Assembly (NCBI GenBank): GCA_023409265.1
Contig: JAEYHZ010000032.1
Span: 1-63,096, forward strand
DNA length: 63,096 bases
Source: Bacillota bacterium
GTDB taxonomy: Bacteria > Bacillota > Clostridia > Acetivibrionales > DSM-1351
Direction of reading: 5' to 3'
Shown in pieces: positions 52,425 to 60,657 of the stretch. Position 1 is the first letter of the stretch. The number at the start of each line of letters is the position of its first letter. A program made the position numbers and the translations under genes. The notes under the pieces were generated by a model, which worked only from the letters and a program-made list of their open reading frames with translations, was not told where the DNA came from and ran no database searches.

Positions 52425-53350
52425 TCCTTTTCCTCCAGTAATTTTTTCTGAACCAGTGTGATGCCCATAATTATAAACAGGAATATAATTACTGCTGCGC
52501 AGCCTAATCCCATCTCATCTGGATACCTTATACCGTGAGTTATAAAATAGGTGATCAAAGTTGTTGTGGAATCGGCGGGTGAGCCCAGTTTTCCGTATCT
52601 CGAAATGGCTGCAATCTGGTCATAAATCTGGAAGGCCTGAATTGTTCCCACAGAAAAAACCAGAAAGGTTACAGGCTTGAGGGAAGGGAAGGTTATATTT
52701 CTGAACTGCTGCAGCCAGTTGGCACCATCAACTCTTGCCGCCTCATATAATTCCTTTGAAATGCCCTGAAGCCCTGCAAGATAAATAATCATAAAGAAAC
52801 CGGCCTGCTGCCATACATAAAGTATTATTATAAACATTAAGGCAACGTCGGGTCTTGCTGTCCAGGTATCGTTCGGGAATCCCAAAATGGAGAATGCCTT
52901 CGCAAAAAGCATATCCTTCCTGAACAAAACCATAAATACTGTCGCTGCAGCAATACCGGAGGTTATATTCGGAATAATAAACATTGTCCTGAATATGCCC
53001 TTAGCGGTCAACTCCTTATTGAGTAATATTGCTAAAACCAACGCTAAAAAGGTTTGTAGGGGAACTGCTATCAAAACGATTATTACAGTGTGCCACATTG
53101 CTTTATAAAATTCCTGGTTACCCACCAAAAGTTTTTTATAATTGTCTAAACCGATAAACTTTGAATTCTCCATCTGAGAAAAATCAAAATGCTGGAAACT
53201 TATTAGAAAAGATTGTATAAAGGGATAAAAAAACCATACCAGCCATAATATTAAAAAGGGTGCCAGAAACAGGCAGGCAGCGGCGATATCGTTATCATTA
53301 TTCCAAAATTTTTTGCTTCCGTTTAACTTGCTTTTTGAAAGACCGGACAT
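52421..53350 (-). CDS. MalF-type sugar ABC permease (GH65 operon)
   Basis: About 309 residues with six TMs. The EAA loop is ELYEAARVDGANWLQQFRNI near residue 205. ATG at 53350 is favoured, with AGAGG 8 bp upstream; the longer frame starting with GTG at 53359 would contain that site. No ATPase gene is in the operon. The intergenic hairpin at 53392 lies between this gene and the binding protein, so the permease message is probably less abundant. Confidence 0.93.
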   Translation of the reverse strand: MSGLSKSKLNGSKKFWNNDNDIAAACLFLAPFLILWLVWFFYPFIQSFLISFQHFDFSQMENSKFIGLDNYKKLLVGNQEFYKAMWHTVIIVLIAVPLQTFLALVLAILLNKELTAKGIFRTMFIIPNITSGIAAATVFMVLFRKDMLFAKAFSILGFPNDTWTARPDVALMFIIILYVWQQAGFFMIIYLAGLQGISKELYEAARVDGANWLQQFRNITFPSLKPVTFLVFSVGTIQAFQIYDQIAAISRYGKLGSPADSTTTLITYFITHGIRYPDEMGLGCAAVIIFLFIIMGITLVQKKLLEEKE

Positions 53351-53391
53351 ACTTTTCACCTCTTTGCAGCTAGTGTTATTGAATTTTATAA

Positions 53392-53422
53392 GGGGGAGAA
53401 TTTTATTATTAAATTCTCCCCC
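53392..53422. terminator. Intercistronic stem-loop between binding protein and permease
   Basis: GGGGGAGAATTT (53392-53403) and AAATTCTCCCCC (53411-53422) are perfect 12-bp arms around TATTATT. The weak U-run on the minus strand suggests partial termination or 3'-end protection, the usual device for making more binding protein than permease. Confidence 0.8.
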
Positions 53423-53469
53423 CTGGTAGTTAGTTTATTTTAATTGAGCTGATGTTTTCTTGATTTGTA

Positions 53470-54753
53470 TTAATTGAAATCCTTCTGAATTCCATCGAGT
53501 ATCTCTTTAACACTCTTTTTGTCACCGGCCAGAATTTTTGATTCCATAGCACCAACAAGGGCATCAATAAATTTCTTGCCTTCAGCCGGATATCCAAAAT
53601 CTTTGGCAACTTTAACAGATGGTTCTATAGCTTTAAATTCAGGGTTAACTTCGTAGTATTTTGCGGTTAATGAAGTGAGTGCAGGATTGAGGCCGGTGCC
53701 TTCCATCATCTTTTGCAGACATTCCTCTCTGGCCATGTATGCAGCAGCTTTAACGGCGGCCAGCTTATCCTGTGTATCTTTAAGCACTACGATACCGCCG
53801 GAATGCATTGTACAAGCTTCCACTGTTCCCTTTGGAATAGGAAGAGCTACGTACTTAATGTCCGGGCCGGAATTCTTCAGGAAGCCCTTGTACCAGTTGC
53901 CACCGGTAGTCATAGCACCTTTCTTGTTTGCGAATACTTCACCGTCCCAACCAAGGCCGGCATGCTTCGGTGAAGTTGCTATTTTCTCGTCGAAAAGGCT
54001 TACAAAGAACTCAAGTCCCTTTACATTTTCAGGTGAGTTGATTGTTTTTCCGTTGCCCCAGCCGCCCCCAAAGGAGAGAACATAGTTTGTGAGGTGGAAT
54101 GCGTCAATATTACAGATTATACCTGCAACATCTTTAGTAGTAAGAGCTTTGGCAGCAGTTTTTACCTCATCCCATGTTTTAGGATACTCTTTAAGTCCTG
54201 CAGCATCCCACATGTCTTTATTTATAAAGAACATTGCAGGTGCAGCTCCCATTGGAATTCCGTACAATTTTCCATCATATGTCCATATGTTTTTGGCTGT
54301 ATCAGCATATTTGCTTAAATCAACACCTGCTTGCTTTATTTCTTCATCAATAGGAAGAAATGAACCTTTGGTAATATACTCAATATGACCTTCGTTTGTC
54401 AATTGGATTATGTCCGGTGCAGTTTTTGCTGCTACCTGTGCAGGCAACTGCTGCCAGAAGGTTGTGCTGTCGGGATATGGTGTTACCTCAAGCTTTACTC
54501 CCGGATAAACAGTTTCAATACCTTTGGCTGCTTCTTTCTGAATGTTTTGTTCTTCTTCGGAACCCCAAAGTCCGTACCTGATTGTTACTTCTTTTACTTC
54601 CTTGGCAGGTTCACTGCTTTTTACGGAATTACTTTCCGAACTGGCTGCAGTTGTTTCTTCGGCTTTTGAAGCGCTTCCGCAGCCTGTTAAAACAAGTCCT
54701 GAAACCATAAATAGAGCAACTAACAATGATACAATCTTAATGCTCTTTCTCAT
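53470..54753 (-). CDS. Sugar-binding lipoprotein (GH65 operon)
   Basis: 427 residues: lipoprotein signal (lipobox LTGC, Cys25), short Ser/Glu-rich linker, then a CUT1 family 1 solute-binding domain with DIIQLTNEGHIEYITKGSFL, YGIPMGAAPAMFFINKDMWD and WGNGKTINSPENVKG. It is the receptor of the importer encoded downstream. AAGGGGA lies upstream of the ATG. The upstream gap (54754-54964) carries a palindrome that may be an operator. Ligand inferred from GH65 linkage: an alpha-glucobiose. Confidence 0.92.
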   Translation of the reverse strand: MRKSIKIVSLLVALFMVSGLVLTGCGSASKAEETTAASSESNSVKSSEPAKEVKEVTIRYGLWGSEEEQNIQKEAAKGIETVYPGVKLEVTPYPDSTTFWQQLPAQVAAKTAPDIIQLTNEGHIEYITKGSFLPIDEEIKQAGVDLSKYADTAKNIWTYDGKLYGIPMGAAPAMFFINKDMWDAAGLKEYPKTWDEVKTAAKALTTKDVAGIICNIDAFHLTNYVLSFGGGWGNGKTINSPENVKGLEFFVSLFDEKIATSPKHAGLGWDGEVFANKKGAMTTGGNWYKGFLKNSGPDIKYVALPIPKGTVEACTMHSGGIVVLKDTQDKLAAVKAAAYMAREECLQKMMEGTGLNPALTSLTAKYYEVNPEFKAIEPSVKVAKDFGYPAEGKKFIDALVGAMESKILAGDKKSVKEILDGIQKDFN

Positions 54754-54783
54754 AACTGTTCCCCTTCCGATCCTTTAAATTAT

Positions 54784-54804
54784 AGTTGAGTTCATCTCTC
54801 AACT
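54784..54804. promoter_or_regulatory. AGTTGAG-N7-CTCAACT palindrome upstream of the binding-protein gene
   Basis: A perfect 7+7 inverted repeat 31 bp before the start codon (minus strand), flanked by A/T-rich DNA that could hold a promoter. It may be an operator or a leader hairpin. The AraC-type regulator encoded upstream usually prefers direct repeats, so the binder is uncertain. Confidence 0.4.
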
Positions 54805-54964
54805 AGATAATAGCAAAAACAGTTTTTAATTGAATCTAATCTGATTATTATTTATTTAATTAAATATCCTAAGATGGTGTTTTTAGTACAATATGCATAA
54901 AGAACTAAGCTCTTAAGTTGTATTTATTTATTGAAATTACACTAAAATTATTATAATTATACTT

Positions 54965-56554
54965 TCAGCTTGCTTCATCTCTATATTGTTTGGGAGTCAA
55001 CCCTGTATATTTATTGAAAACAATATTAAAATGGACCGGACTTTTAAACCCCACATTATTGCTGACTTCATATATTTTTTGATCGGTTTCCCTAAGAAGC
55101 TTTTTAGCTTTTTCAACTCTGACTTCATTTATGTAATTAAACAGGTTTTCACCTGTTTCTTCCCTGAATAATCTGCTGATATAATTAGGGCTGACGTTGA
55201 AATTTTTTGAAAGGAGATTTAGAGTAATCTCCTGACTATAATTCTTATCTATATAGCTTATTATGTTTTTTATCAGATAGCTGCATTTTGAAAGATCAAT
55301 TGAAGTTTTATTCAATTGCTGCTTTTGTTCAAGGATATCACGCCAGATATTTTGCATTTGACGAAGATATATGCAGCTATTAAACAGTTCAATTTTATCG
55401 AAATAGGACTTGCCTTCACTTATAACAAATAAAAAAGCGTTAAACAATTTTTTTACATCTTCTTCAGTCAGAACGGGCTGCTCCTCCAAAAAGCAGATAA
55501 AAGTATCAAGAGTGTGCTGAAAAGTTGCATATTCCCGCTTTTCAAGGCTGTTTTTCATTTTACCTATAACCGAGTCGATGTATATCAGTGCTTCCTTATT
55601 ATTGCTGTGTTTTGTATCTCTGTAGTGTATAATATCTCCTGTTTTTTTGAAAAACCTGTACTTTACAGCTTTTATTGCTTCATCAAAGGTGTTTTTAATT
55701 TCTTTGCAGCTATTGTAGAGATCACCAACACCAATAACTATTTCCACATTCAGAAATTGTTTTGCAGCATCAATTATAAGCTCTACCAGGCAGTTTATTC
55801 TCTCCAGAGCCTTTTTTTCACTTATGATATCTGCAAAACTTGCTATGGTAACATAGAGGTTTTTATCGGAGGCAAAAAATTCAACTCCTGCTTCTCTGGA
55901 TAAAACACCGCTTATAACGTTAAGCACTGCATTTTGAACCGAGTTGGAGGTATTGACATACCGCTTTTGCACTTCCTCCATATGTTTAATGTAAAATACA
56001 ATGCAACTGAAGTTTTTATCCTGAAGTCTGGAGCCTACTTCTGAATTTCTGATTTTAAAGCTCTCAGGGTCAGTAATTCTGCCGTCAACAAGCTCCTTTA
56101 AAAAGACCTCCTTGAGTATGCTTTTATTTCTTTGAACGGAATCAGACTCAAATGAATTATTCTTAAATAAAGTATTCTCATGAACAAGCTGCCTCTTGAT
56201 CTCCAGCAAAGTATCAAGAATATCTTTCGGACTCATGCAGGGTTTGTGAAAATAGTCGGCAGCTCCGTACCTCATAGCTTCCTTAACGTGATAGACATCA
56301 TCAAACCCGCTGAGAATCAGTACCTTGCATTTGATTTTTTCCTCCTGTATTTTGCGTAGAAGCTCAATACCATCCATGTTTGGCATCTTTATATCCAGAA
56401 ACATAACATCAGGTTGAAGTGACCTGAGTAATTCGAGAGCACCAATTCCGTCCGATGCTTCTCCGACTATCTCCATACCGTGCTCATGCCATTTTATACA
56501 GGATTTGATTCCTATCCGTACTAACAATTCGTCATCAACTATAAGTATTTTCAT
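54965..56554 (-). CDS. AraC-type response regulator (GH65 operon)
   Basis: 529 residues: receiver (1-120) with IVDDELLVRIG, phosphoacceptor Asp54 in FLDIKMP and Lys in YFHKPCMS; long middle region; C-terminal AraC domain (about 428-527) with LNLLSKNFNVSPNYISRLF and IYEVSNNVGFKSPVHFNIVF. This is the YesN type. The kinase gene is 24 bp upstream on the same strand and the target operon lies directly downstream. AGAGGG precedes the ATG. Confidence 0.92.
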   Translation of the reverse strand: MKILIVDDELLVRIGIKSCIKWHEHGMEIVGEASDGIGALELLRSLQPDVMFLDIKMPNMDGIELLRKIQEEKIKCKVLILSGFDDVYHVKEAMRYGAADYFHKPCMSPKDILDTLLEIKRQLVHENTLFKNNSFESDSVQRNKSILKEVFLKELVDGRITDPESFKIRNSEVGSRLQDKNFSCIVFYIKHMEEVQKRYVNTSNSVQNAVLNVISGVLSREAGVEFFASDKNLYVTIASFADIISEKKALERINCLVELIIDAAKQFLNVEIVIGVGDLYNSCKEIKNTFDEAIKAVKYRFFKKTGDIIHYRDTKHSNNKEALIYIDSVIGKMKNSLEKREYATFQHTLDTFICFLEEQPVLTEEDVKKLFNAFLFVISEGKSYFDKIELFNSCIYLRQMQNIWRDILEQKQQLNKTSIDLSKCSYLIKNIISYIDKNYSQEITLNLLSKNFNVSPNYISRLFREETGENLFNYINEVRVEKAKKLLRETDQKIYEVSNNVGFKSPVHFNIVFNKYTGLTPKQYRDEAS

Positions 56555-56578
56555 AATACTACACCCTCTTATCAGAAT

Positions 56579-58366
56579 CTAATTAATTTCAGGTATAACA
56601 ATGCTCACTATAGTACCTTCTTCGGCCTCACTTTTTATATCAATTCCATATCCCTTGCCAAAGTGTAGATGGATTCTCTTTTTAATATTGGGTATACCTA
56701 TGGAATTCAGCCTGTTACGGCTTATTTCAGAATCTTCTTCAAAAATGGTGCTCAGTTTTTCGGAGCTGATGCCTTTACCGTTATCCCTGACGATAAAGTA
56801 CACCTTACCGGCCTGGCTGTAGATACTTATCTTAATCAGACCTTTTCTGTCAATACCCTCCATTCCGTGGAATATGGCATTTTCAATAACAGGCTGGAGC
56901 ACAAATTTCAAGGTCTTAAGCTTAAGCACATCATCAGCAATGTCATAGATTACAGAAAAAGTATTATAATATCTCAGGTTCAATATATTAATATAATCCT
57001 TTATGAAATTTACTTCTTCTTCAATAGTTATGAAATCACCTTTAATCCTTGCAGTAAACGCAAAAATAGCCGACAGGGAGTTTAATGCATTCTCAATACT
57101 AACGGCACCCTGCATGTTGGCCATCCATTTAATTATGTTCAGAGTATTATAAAGAAAATGAGGATTTATCTGTGCCTGCAGCGCAATCATTTCTGAAATG
57201 CGTTTTTCCTCTTCTTCACAATAGATTTTATTAATTAAACGTTTTATTTCTTCAATCATAATTTGGACTGTAGTGCTTATTTCTCCTACCTCACCAGGAT
57301 ATTTATCTATTTCAATATCGAAATTGCCCTTACCGATAAGTTTCATTTTCCTATTCAGCTTATATAACGGTTTTGTAACACTGGTAGCAATCAGGAGGGC
57401 TATTATCACAGAAAGCAAGCTTATTATTGCCGCAATAAGTATTGTGATGCGGAACATTTTATTCAGGTATGAGAACAGCTCCGCTTTAGGTACAACAGTG
57501 ATTACCTTCCAGTTTGACAGCTTTGATTTTGAGGACAGTACATAATAATCGTCTCCCATAAAATTATCAAGACTGTAGGAGGATTTATTGTAATCAACTT
57601 TTACCCCGAGCACTTCAGTAACCTTTTTCCCGCTTTGAGTCTTGTCCCTGCTGAAAACCACATTGTCATTTTCATCAACTAAATAAAACCTGCTGTTTTT
57701 GGTCAGTTTGGCGTCCAGCCATAATCTTTCGAGATCCTGAATATTTACATTGATTAATACAATACCAAGGCTTTTCTTAGAATTAATATCTATGATACTC
57801 CTGCCGACAGATATTACATAATGCCTGCCTGCCTTCTGCTGATAATCCTTATGTATTCCTATAATAGCATGGGCGCCATCCGCCTCCAGAATTTTTTTTA
57901 CCCATTCCTCCTTGGCGGGACTGTAATTGATAACCAGTGAATCGGTAGGTATCCGGCCTACAATGTCAAAGGTTCCGGCTTTGTATACGAATACAGAATC
58001 TATCATATCAGATATTGTTTTTATATTATTGTTCAGAAGATATTTCATAGTCTCAAAGTCCTTGTACTTCTCATAGTCAGGACTGCTTGAAGCCCTATAG
58101 TCCTTCATAAGGATATTTTTTACATCCTTATCCTTTACCGGATACTCGGACAATCTTGCAAGCATTCCATGAAAGGTATCAAGGTTCCTGATTACCTGCT
58201 CATTACTTTGAACTGCCGATTTTATAACGGTTTCCTGTATTTCACTGGAATACAGCCTTATTGAAACAAAACCAAGAACAATTAGCGGTACAACAATAAA
58301 GCCTATAAATGAAATTATAAGCTTGTTTTTTAATGTTAGATCCCTGAGTTTAATCAATAACTTCAT
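56579..58366 (-). CDS. YesM-family sensor histidine kinase (GH65 operon)
   Basis: 595 residues: TM1 (about 15-36), dCache-type extracytoplasmic domain (about 37-300), TM2 (about 303-325), HAMP, phosphoacceptor His403 in NPHFLYNTLN and an ATPase domain with NAIFHGME and VRDNGKGISSEK. It is the sensor of the GH65/importer module and is the same class and length as the kinase at 22466. The ribosome site is poor (GTGGGG), implying low expression. Confidence 0.92.
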   Translation of the reverse strand: MKLLIKLRDLTLKNKLIISFIGFIVVPLIVLGFVSIRLYSSEIQETVIKSAVQSNEQVIRNLDTFHGMLARLSEYPVKDKDVKNILMKDYRASSSPDYEKYKDFETMKYLLNNNIKTISDMIDSVFVYKAGTFDIVGRIPTDSLVINYSPAKEEWVKKILEADGAHAIIGIHKDYQQKAGRHYVISVGRSIIDINSKKSLGIVLINVNIQDLERLWLDAKLTKNSRFYLVDENDNVVFSRDKTQSGKKVTEVLGVKVDYNKSSYSLDNFMGDDYYVLSSKSKLSNWKVITVVPKAELFSYLNKMFRITILIAAIISLLSVIIALLIATSVTKPLYKLNRKMKLIGKGNFDIEIDKYPGEVGEISTTVQIMIEEIKRLINKIYCEEEEKRISEMIALQAQINPHFLYNTLNIIKWMANMQGAVSIENALNSLSAIFAFTARIKGDFITIEEEVNFIKDYINILNLRYYNTFSVIYDIADDVLKLKTLKFVLQPVIENAIFHGMEGIDRKGLIKISIYSQAGKVYFIVRDNGKGISSEKLSTIFEEDSEISRNRLNSIGIPNIKKRIHLHFGKGYGIDIKSEAEEGTIVSIVIPEIN

Positions 58367-58846
58367 AAAACCCCACTGTACTTTTTATTTTAATATATGA
58401 GAAATGAAATCGATTAATAAATACTACAATACATTATTCTATGTTGACATAAAAATTCCTTGTTTCAACTGTGCAGCACCAGCCTTAACCAATTGCAACT
58501 AGTCTTTCATCATTGCAAAGTCTGAGGTCAACGATAGATTTATTAAGGAGTGGATGTTTTAAATATGCTTGTCACCACCGAAAAGTAAGTTTCTTATTTC
58601 GTTATTTAAAATGCTATTTAATTTTAAAAATTACTCCAACCAATTGTATCATTTACAAAAAATGCAATCAATGCAATTGAGGAATTTTAAATCTCATTAA
58701 AAAAAGTCAGATATTTTTTAAAATTAAGATATGAAGCTAAATCTGACAGGAAGTATTATTTTTCTATATAAAAAAACAATTTTCGTATTGTAATTTATTG
58801 GACATGATGGTAAATTGTATTTATCAAAATATTCGGAGGGGTTTAT
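58367..58846. other. A+T-rich divergent gap, no gene
   Basis: 480 bp between the leftward kinase and the rightward zinc-ribbon gene. It must hold both promoters. Only very short frames are present; one of 12 codons follows AGGAG near 58545 and could be a leader peptide or a relic. A GTCAGAT / ATCTGAC inverted repeat (58706-58712, 58741-58747) has a long loop. Nothing else could be assigned. Confidence 0.5.
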
Positions 58847-59176
58847 ATGATTTGTCCAAATTGCAATCTTGAAAATCCGGTGGAAGCTTTAAAATGTAAT
58901 TGCGGGTATGAGTTTAAATCAGCATTCAACAATAATGCTTATAATCAATTCGCAGAAAAGCCTTCCACAGCCTTGCTGGTTATAGGTTGGATATGCGCAG
59001 TACTTGGTGGATGGTTAGGAATAGTAATAGCATGTTTGGTTGCGTTTAGTAAAAATAAGAGTAATAAACTTCAGTACAGATATGATGAAGCATCAAGAAA
59101 ACAGGGAAAAATAATGCTGGGCGTTTCTATAGCTATGACATTAATATCCTTTATACGTGTATTTGCTCAATTGTAA
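58847..59176 (+). CDS. Small zinc-ribbon membrane protein
   Basis: 109 residues: an N-terminal zinc ribbon (CPNCNLENPVEALKCNCG; Cys3, Cys6, Cys17 and Cys19), a linker and two hydrophobic segments (about 46-66 and 90-106) separated by a Lys/Arg/Tyr-rich loop. Proteins of this form are common and uncharacterised in clostridia. GGAGGGG lies upstream of the ATG, and a terminator follows. Confidence 0.75.
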   Translation: MICPNCNLENPVEALKCNCGYEFKSAFNNNAYNQFAEKPSTALLVIGWICAVLGGWLGIVIACLVAFSKNKSNKLQYRYDEASRKQGKIMLGVSIAMTLISFIRVFAQL

Positions 59177-59230
59177 GAATAAAGCATCAATTATTGTAAA
59201 TAATCCATAAAAACGGCATTGACTAAGCGG

Positions 59231-59268
59231 CCTCCTATTTTTAGATAAAACTATGATAGGGGGTTTTT
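59231..59268 (+). terminator. Terminator after the zinc-ribbon gene
   Basis: CCTCCTAT (59231-59238) pairs with ATAGGGGG (59256-59263; one mismatch) and is followed by TTTTT. Confidence 0.7.
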
Positions 59269-59313
59269 ATTTACCCCATAAGCCTCAAACTTTTTTGTGG
59301 TAGTACTTGATCA

Positions 59314-59468
59314 CTGCTGGGTGCGGTCTCGGGTTATTACGGTGGTGTTGTGGCTCGGCACACGCCGAAAGATCTTCCACCATCTTCTGCCAAACACCTT
59401 CCCACTTTTAATCGTTGTCGCAACTCTGAGCATGGCCTCCGGCATACTGAGCGAATCTACACTAAGCT
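59314..59468 (+). pseudogene. oppC/dppC-type permease remnant
   Basis: Two fragments of an oligopeptide ABC permease in different frames. The first (from 59314) reads LLGAVSGYYGGVVAR, an early OppC segment; the second (about 59383-59463) reads HHLLPNTFPLLIVVATLSMA followed by the SFLG near the OppC C-terminus. The EAA loop and most of the protein are deleted. The DNA is visibly GC-richer than its surroundings, suggesting foreign origin. Confidence 0.75.
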
Positions 59469-59483
59469 TCCTGGGGTCACACA

Positions 59484-60170
59484 CGGATGCAGTATATTTT
59501 TCAGGATCCTTACAGCTCGCTTAACCTACGAATCCGTATTGGTGATGCCACTGCGGAGCCAATGCTGGCGCATGGGCTGGCCACCAAGGCTAACGTGGAA
59601 GAACATGTGGAAAATATCCTGACACAGTGCGGACTTGCTGCCCGGTTTATGGATCGGTATCCGCATGAATTTTCCGGAGGGCAGCGTCAGCGCATCGTTA
59701 TTGCGAGAGCTATGGCGCTGAACCCTGAGTTCATTGTGGCGGACGAACCGGTCTCCTCTCTGGATGTTTCAATTCAGGCGCGGATCATTAACCTGTTCAG
59801 CGACTTGCAGGAGGAACGGAAGCTTACCTAGCTGTTTATTTCGCATGACCTGGGGATTGTCGAGCATCTCTGCTCAAGGATTGCCATTATGTACTTTGGT
59901 TCGGTTGTAGAGCTGGCAACAAGAAACGAGCTGTTTTCCAACCCTATCCACCCGTATACCAAAGCACTGCTGTCAGCCGTACCTGTTCCTGATCCGGAAC
60001 GTAAACGAAGCCGGATAATGTTGAGCGGAGACATCCCAAGTCCGCAAAACCCTCCTCCTGGCTGTCCATTCCACACCAGATGCCCGTATGCAAAGGAGAT
60101 TTGCCGGGAACAGGTTCCGGAATTCCGGCAGGTGAAAGACGGTCATCAGGCGGCGCGCCATCTTTTTTAG
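59484..60170 (+). pseudogene. oppF/dppF-type ATPase remnant with internal stop
   Basis: The frame opens at the Q-loop (IFQDPYSSLN) and continues through the signature FSGGQRQRI, Walker B FIVADEPVSSLD and, after an in-frame TAG at 59829-59831, the switch region LFISHDLGIVEH and the typical Opp C-terminus (NPPPGCPFHTRCPYA). The P-loop and everything before it are missing, joined to the oppC fragment by deletion. It is GC-rich like the oppC piece. Non-functional. Confidence 0.85.
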
Positions 60171-60657
60171 GCTTTGGACAGGAAGATACACTACTCCTAC
60201 TAAAGCCTTTCAAGTTTTGCACATGGTAAACATCACAATCTTGAAAAGGCTTTGCCGGAACGCGAGTGGGAGGCAACGCACCAATTCTTCCGCCGGACTT
60301 CCTTTTTGCCCGGAGATAAGCCAACAACTCCTCGCGGTTTTGGCTACACCAATCTTCAATGTCAGAAAACAGCTCCTCGAAAACCCTAAGGTGAGGATTT
60401 CTCAAAGCACCAACGATAAGCTCTGACTCGCTCAAGCGACGGTTGGCTTCTGTCTGTTTTCAATATCACTTAGAAAGGTCCGGAAGGACTCCCAGGTTTT
60501 ATATAATTTAATTATTAATACTATTTTTAAGTACATAGGTTTCACTAGACAACAGATTTTTGTTTTCCTCTAATTGGTTACGTGATAATATATAATCGAT
60601 AAAGCAAAAAAATTGTCGATCAATATCTAAAAATGTAAATTTGAGAGGAGAATCAAC
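60171..60657. other. Gap between opp remnant and chemoreceptor
   Basis: 487 bp. The first ~290 bp are GC-rich and include an open minus-strand frame (down from about 60450) containing SELIVGALRNPHLRVFEEL and KSGGRIGALPPTR. It looks like a relic of foreign DNA that I cannot identify. The last ~170 bp are A+T-rich and hold the chemoreceptor promoter. No RNA gene was seen. Confidence 0.4.

Noticed and set aside
59944..60450. Minus-strand open frame of about 160 codons overlapping the opp remnant
   Set aside because: The half that overlaps the opp relic is simply its antisense. The upstream half has plausible protein-like sequence but no ribosome site, no start codon better than TTG and no family I recognise. 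It is mentioned only as part of the gap.
60500..60657. Possible c-di-GMP or other riboswitch before the chemoreceptor
   Set aside because: No GEMM-type conserved core was found in this leader or in those of the other genes examined by eye.
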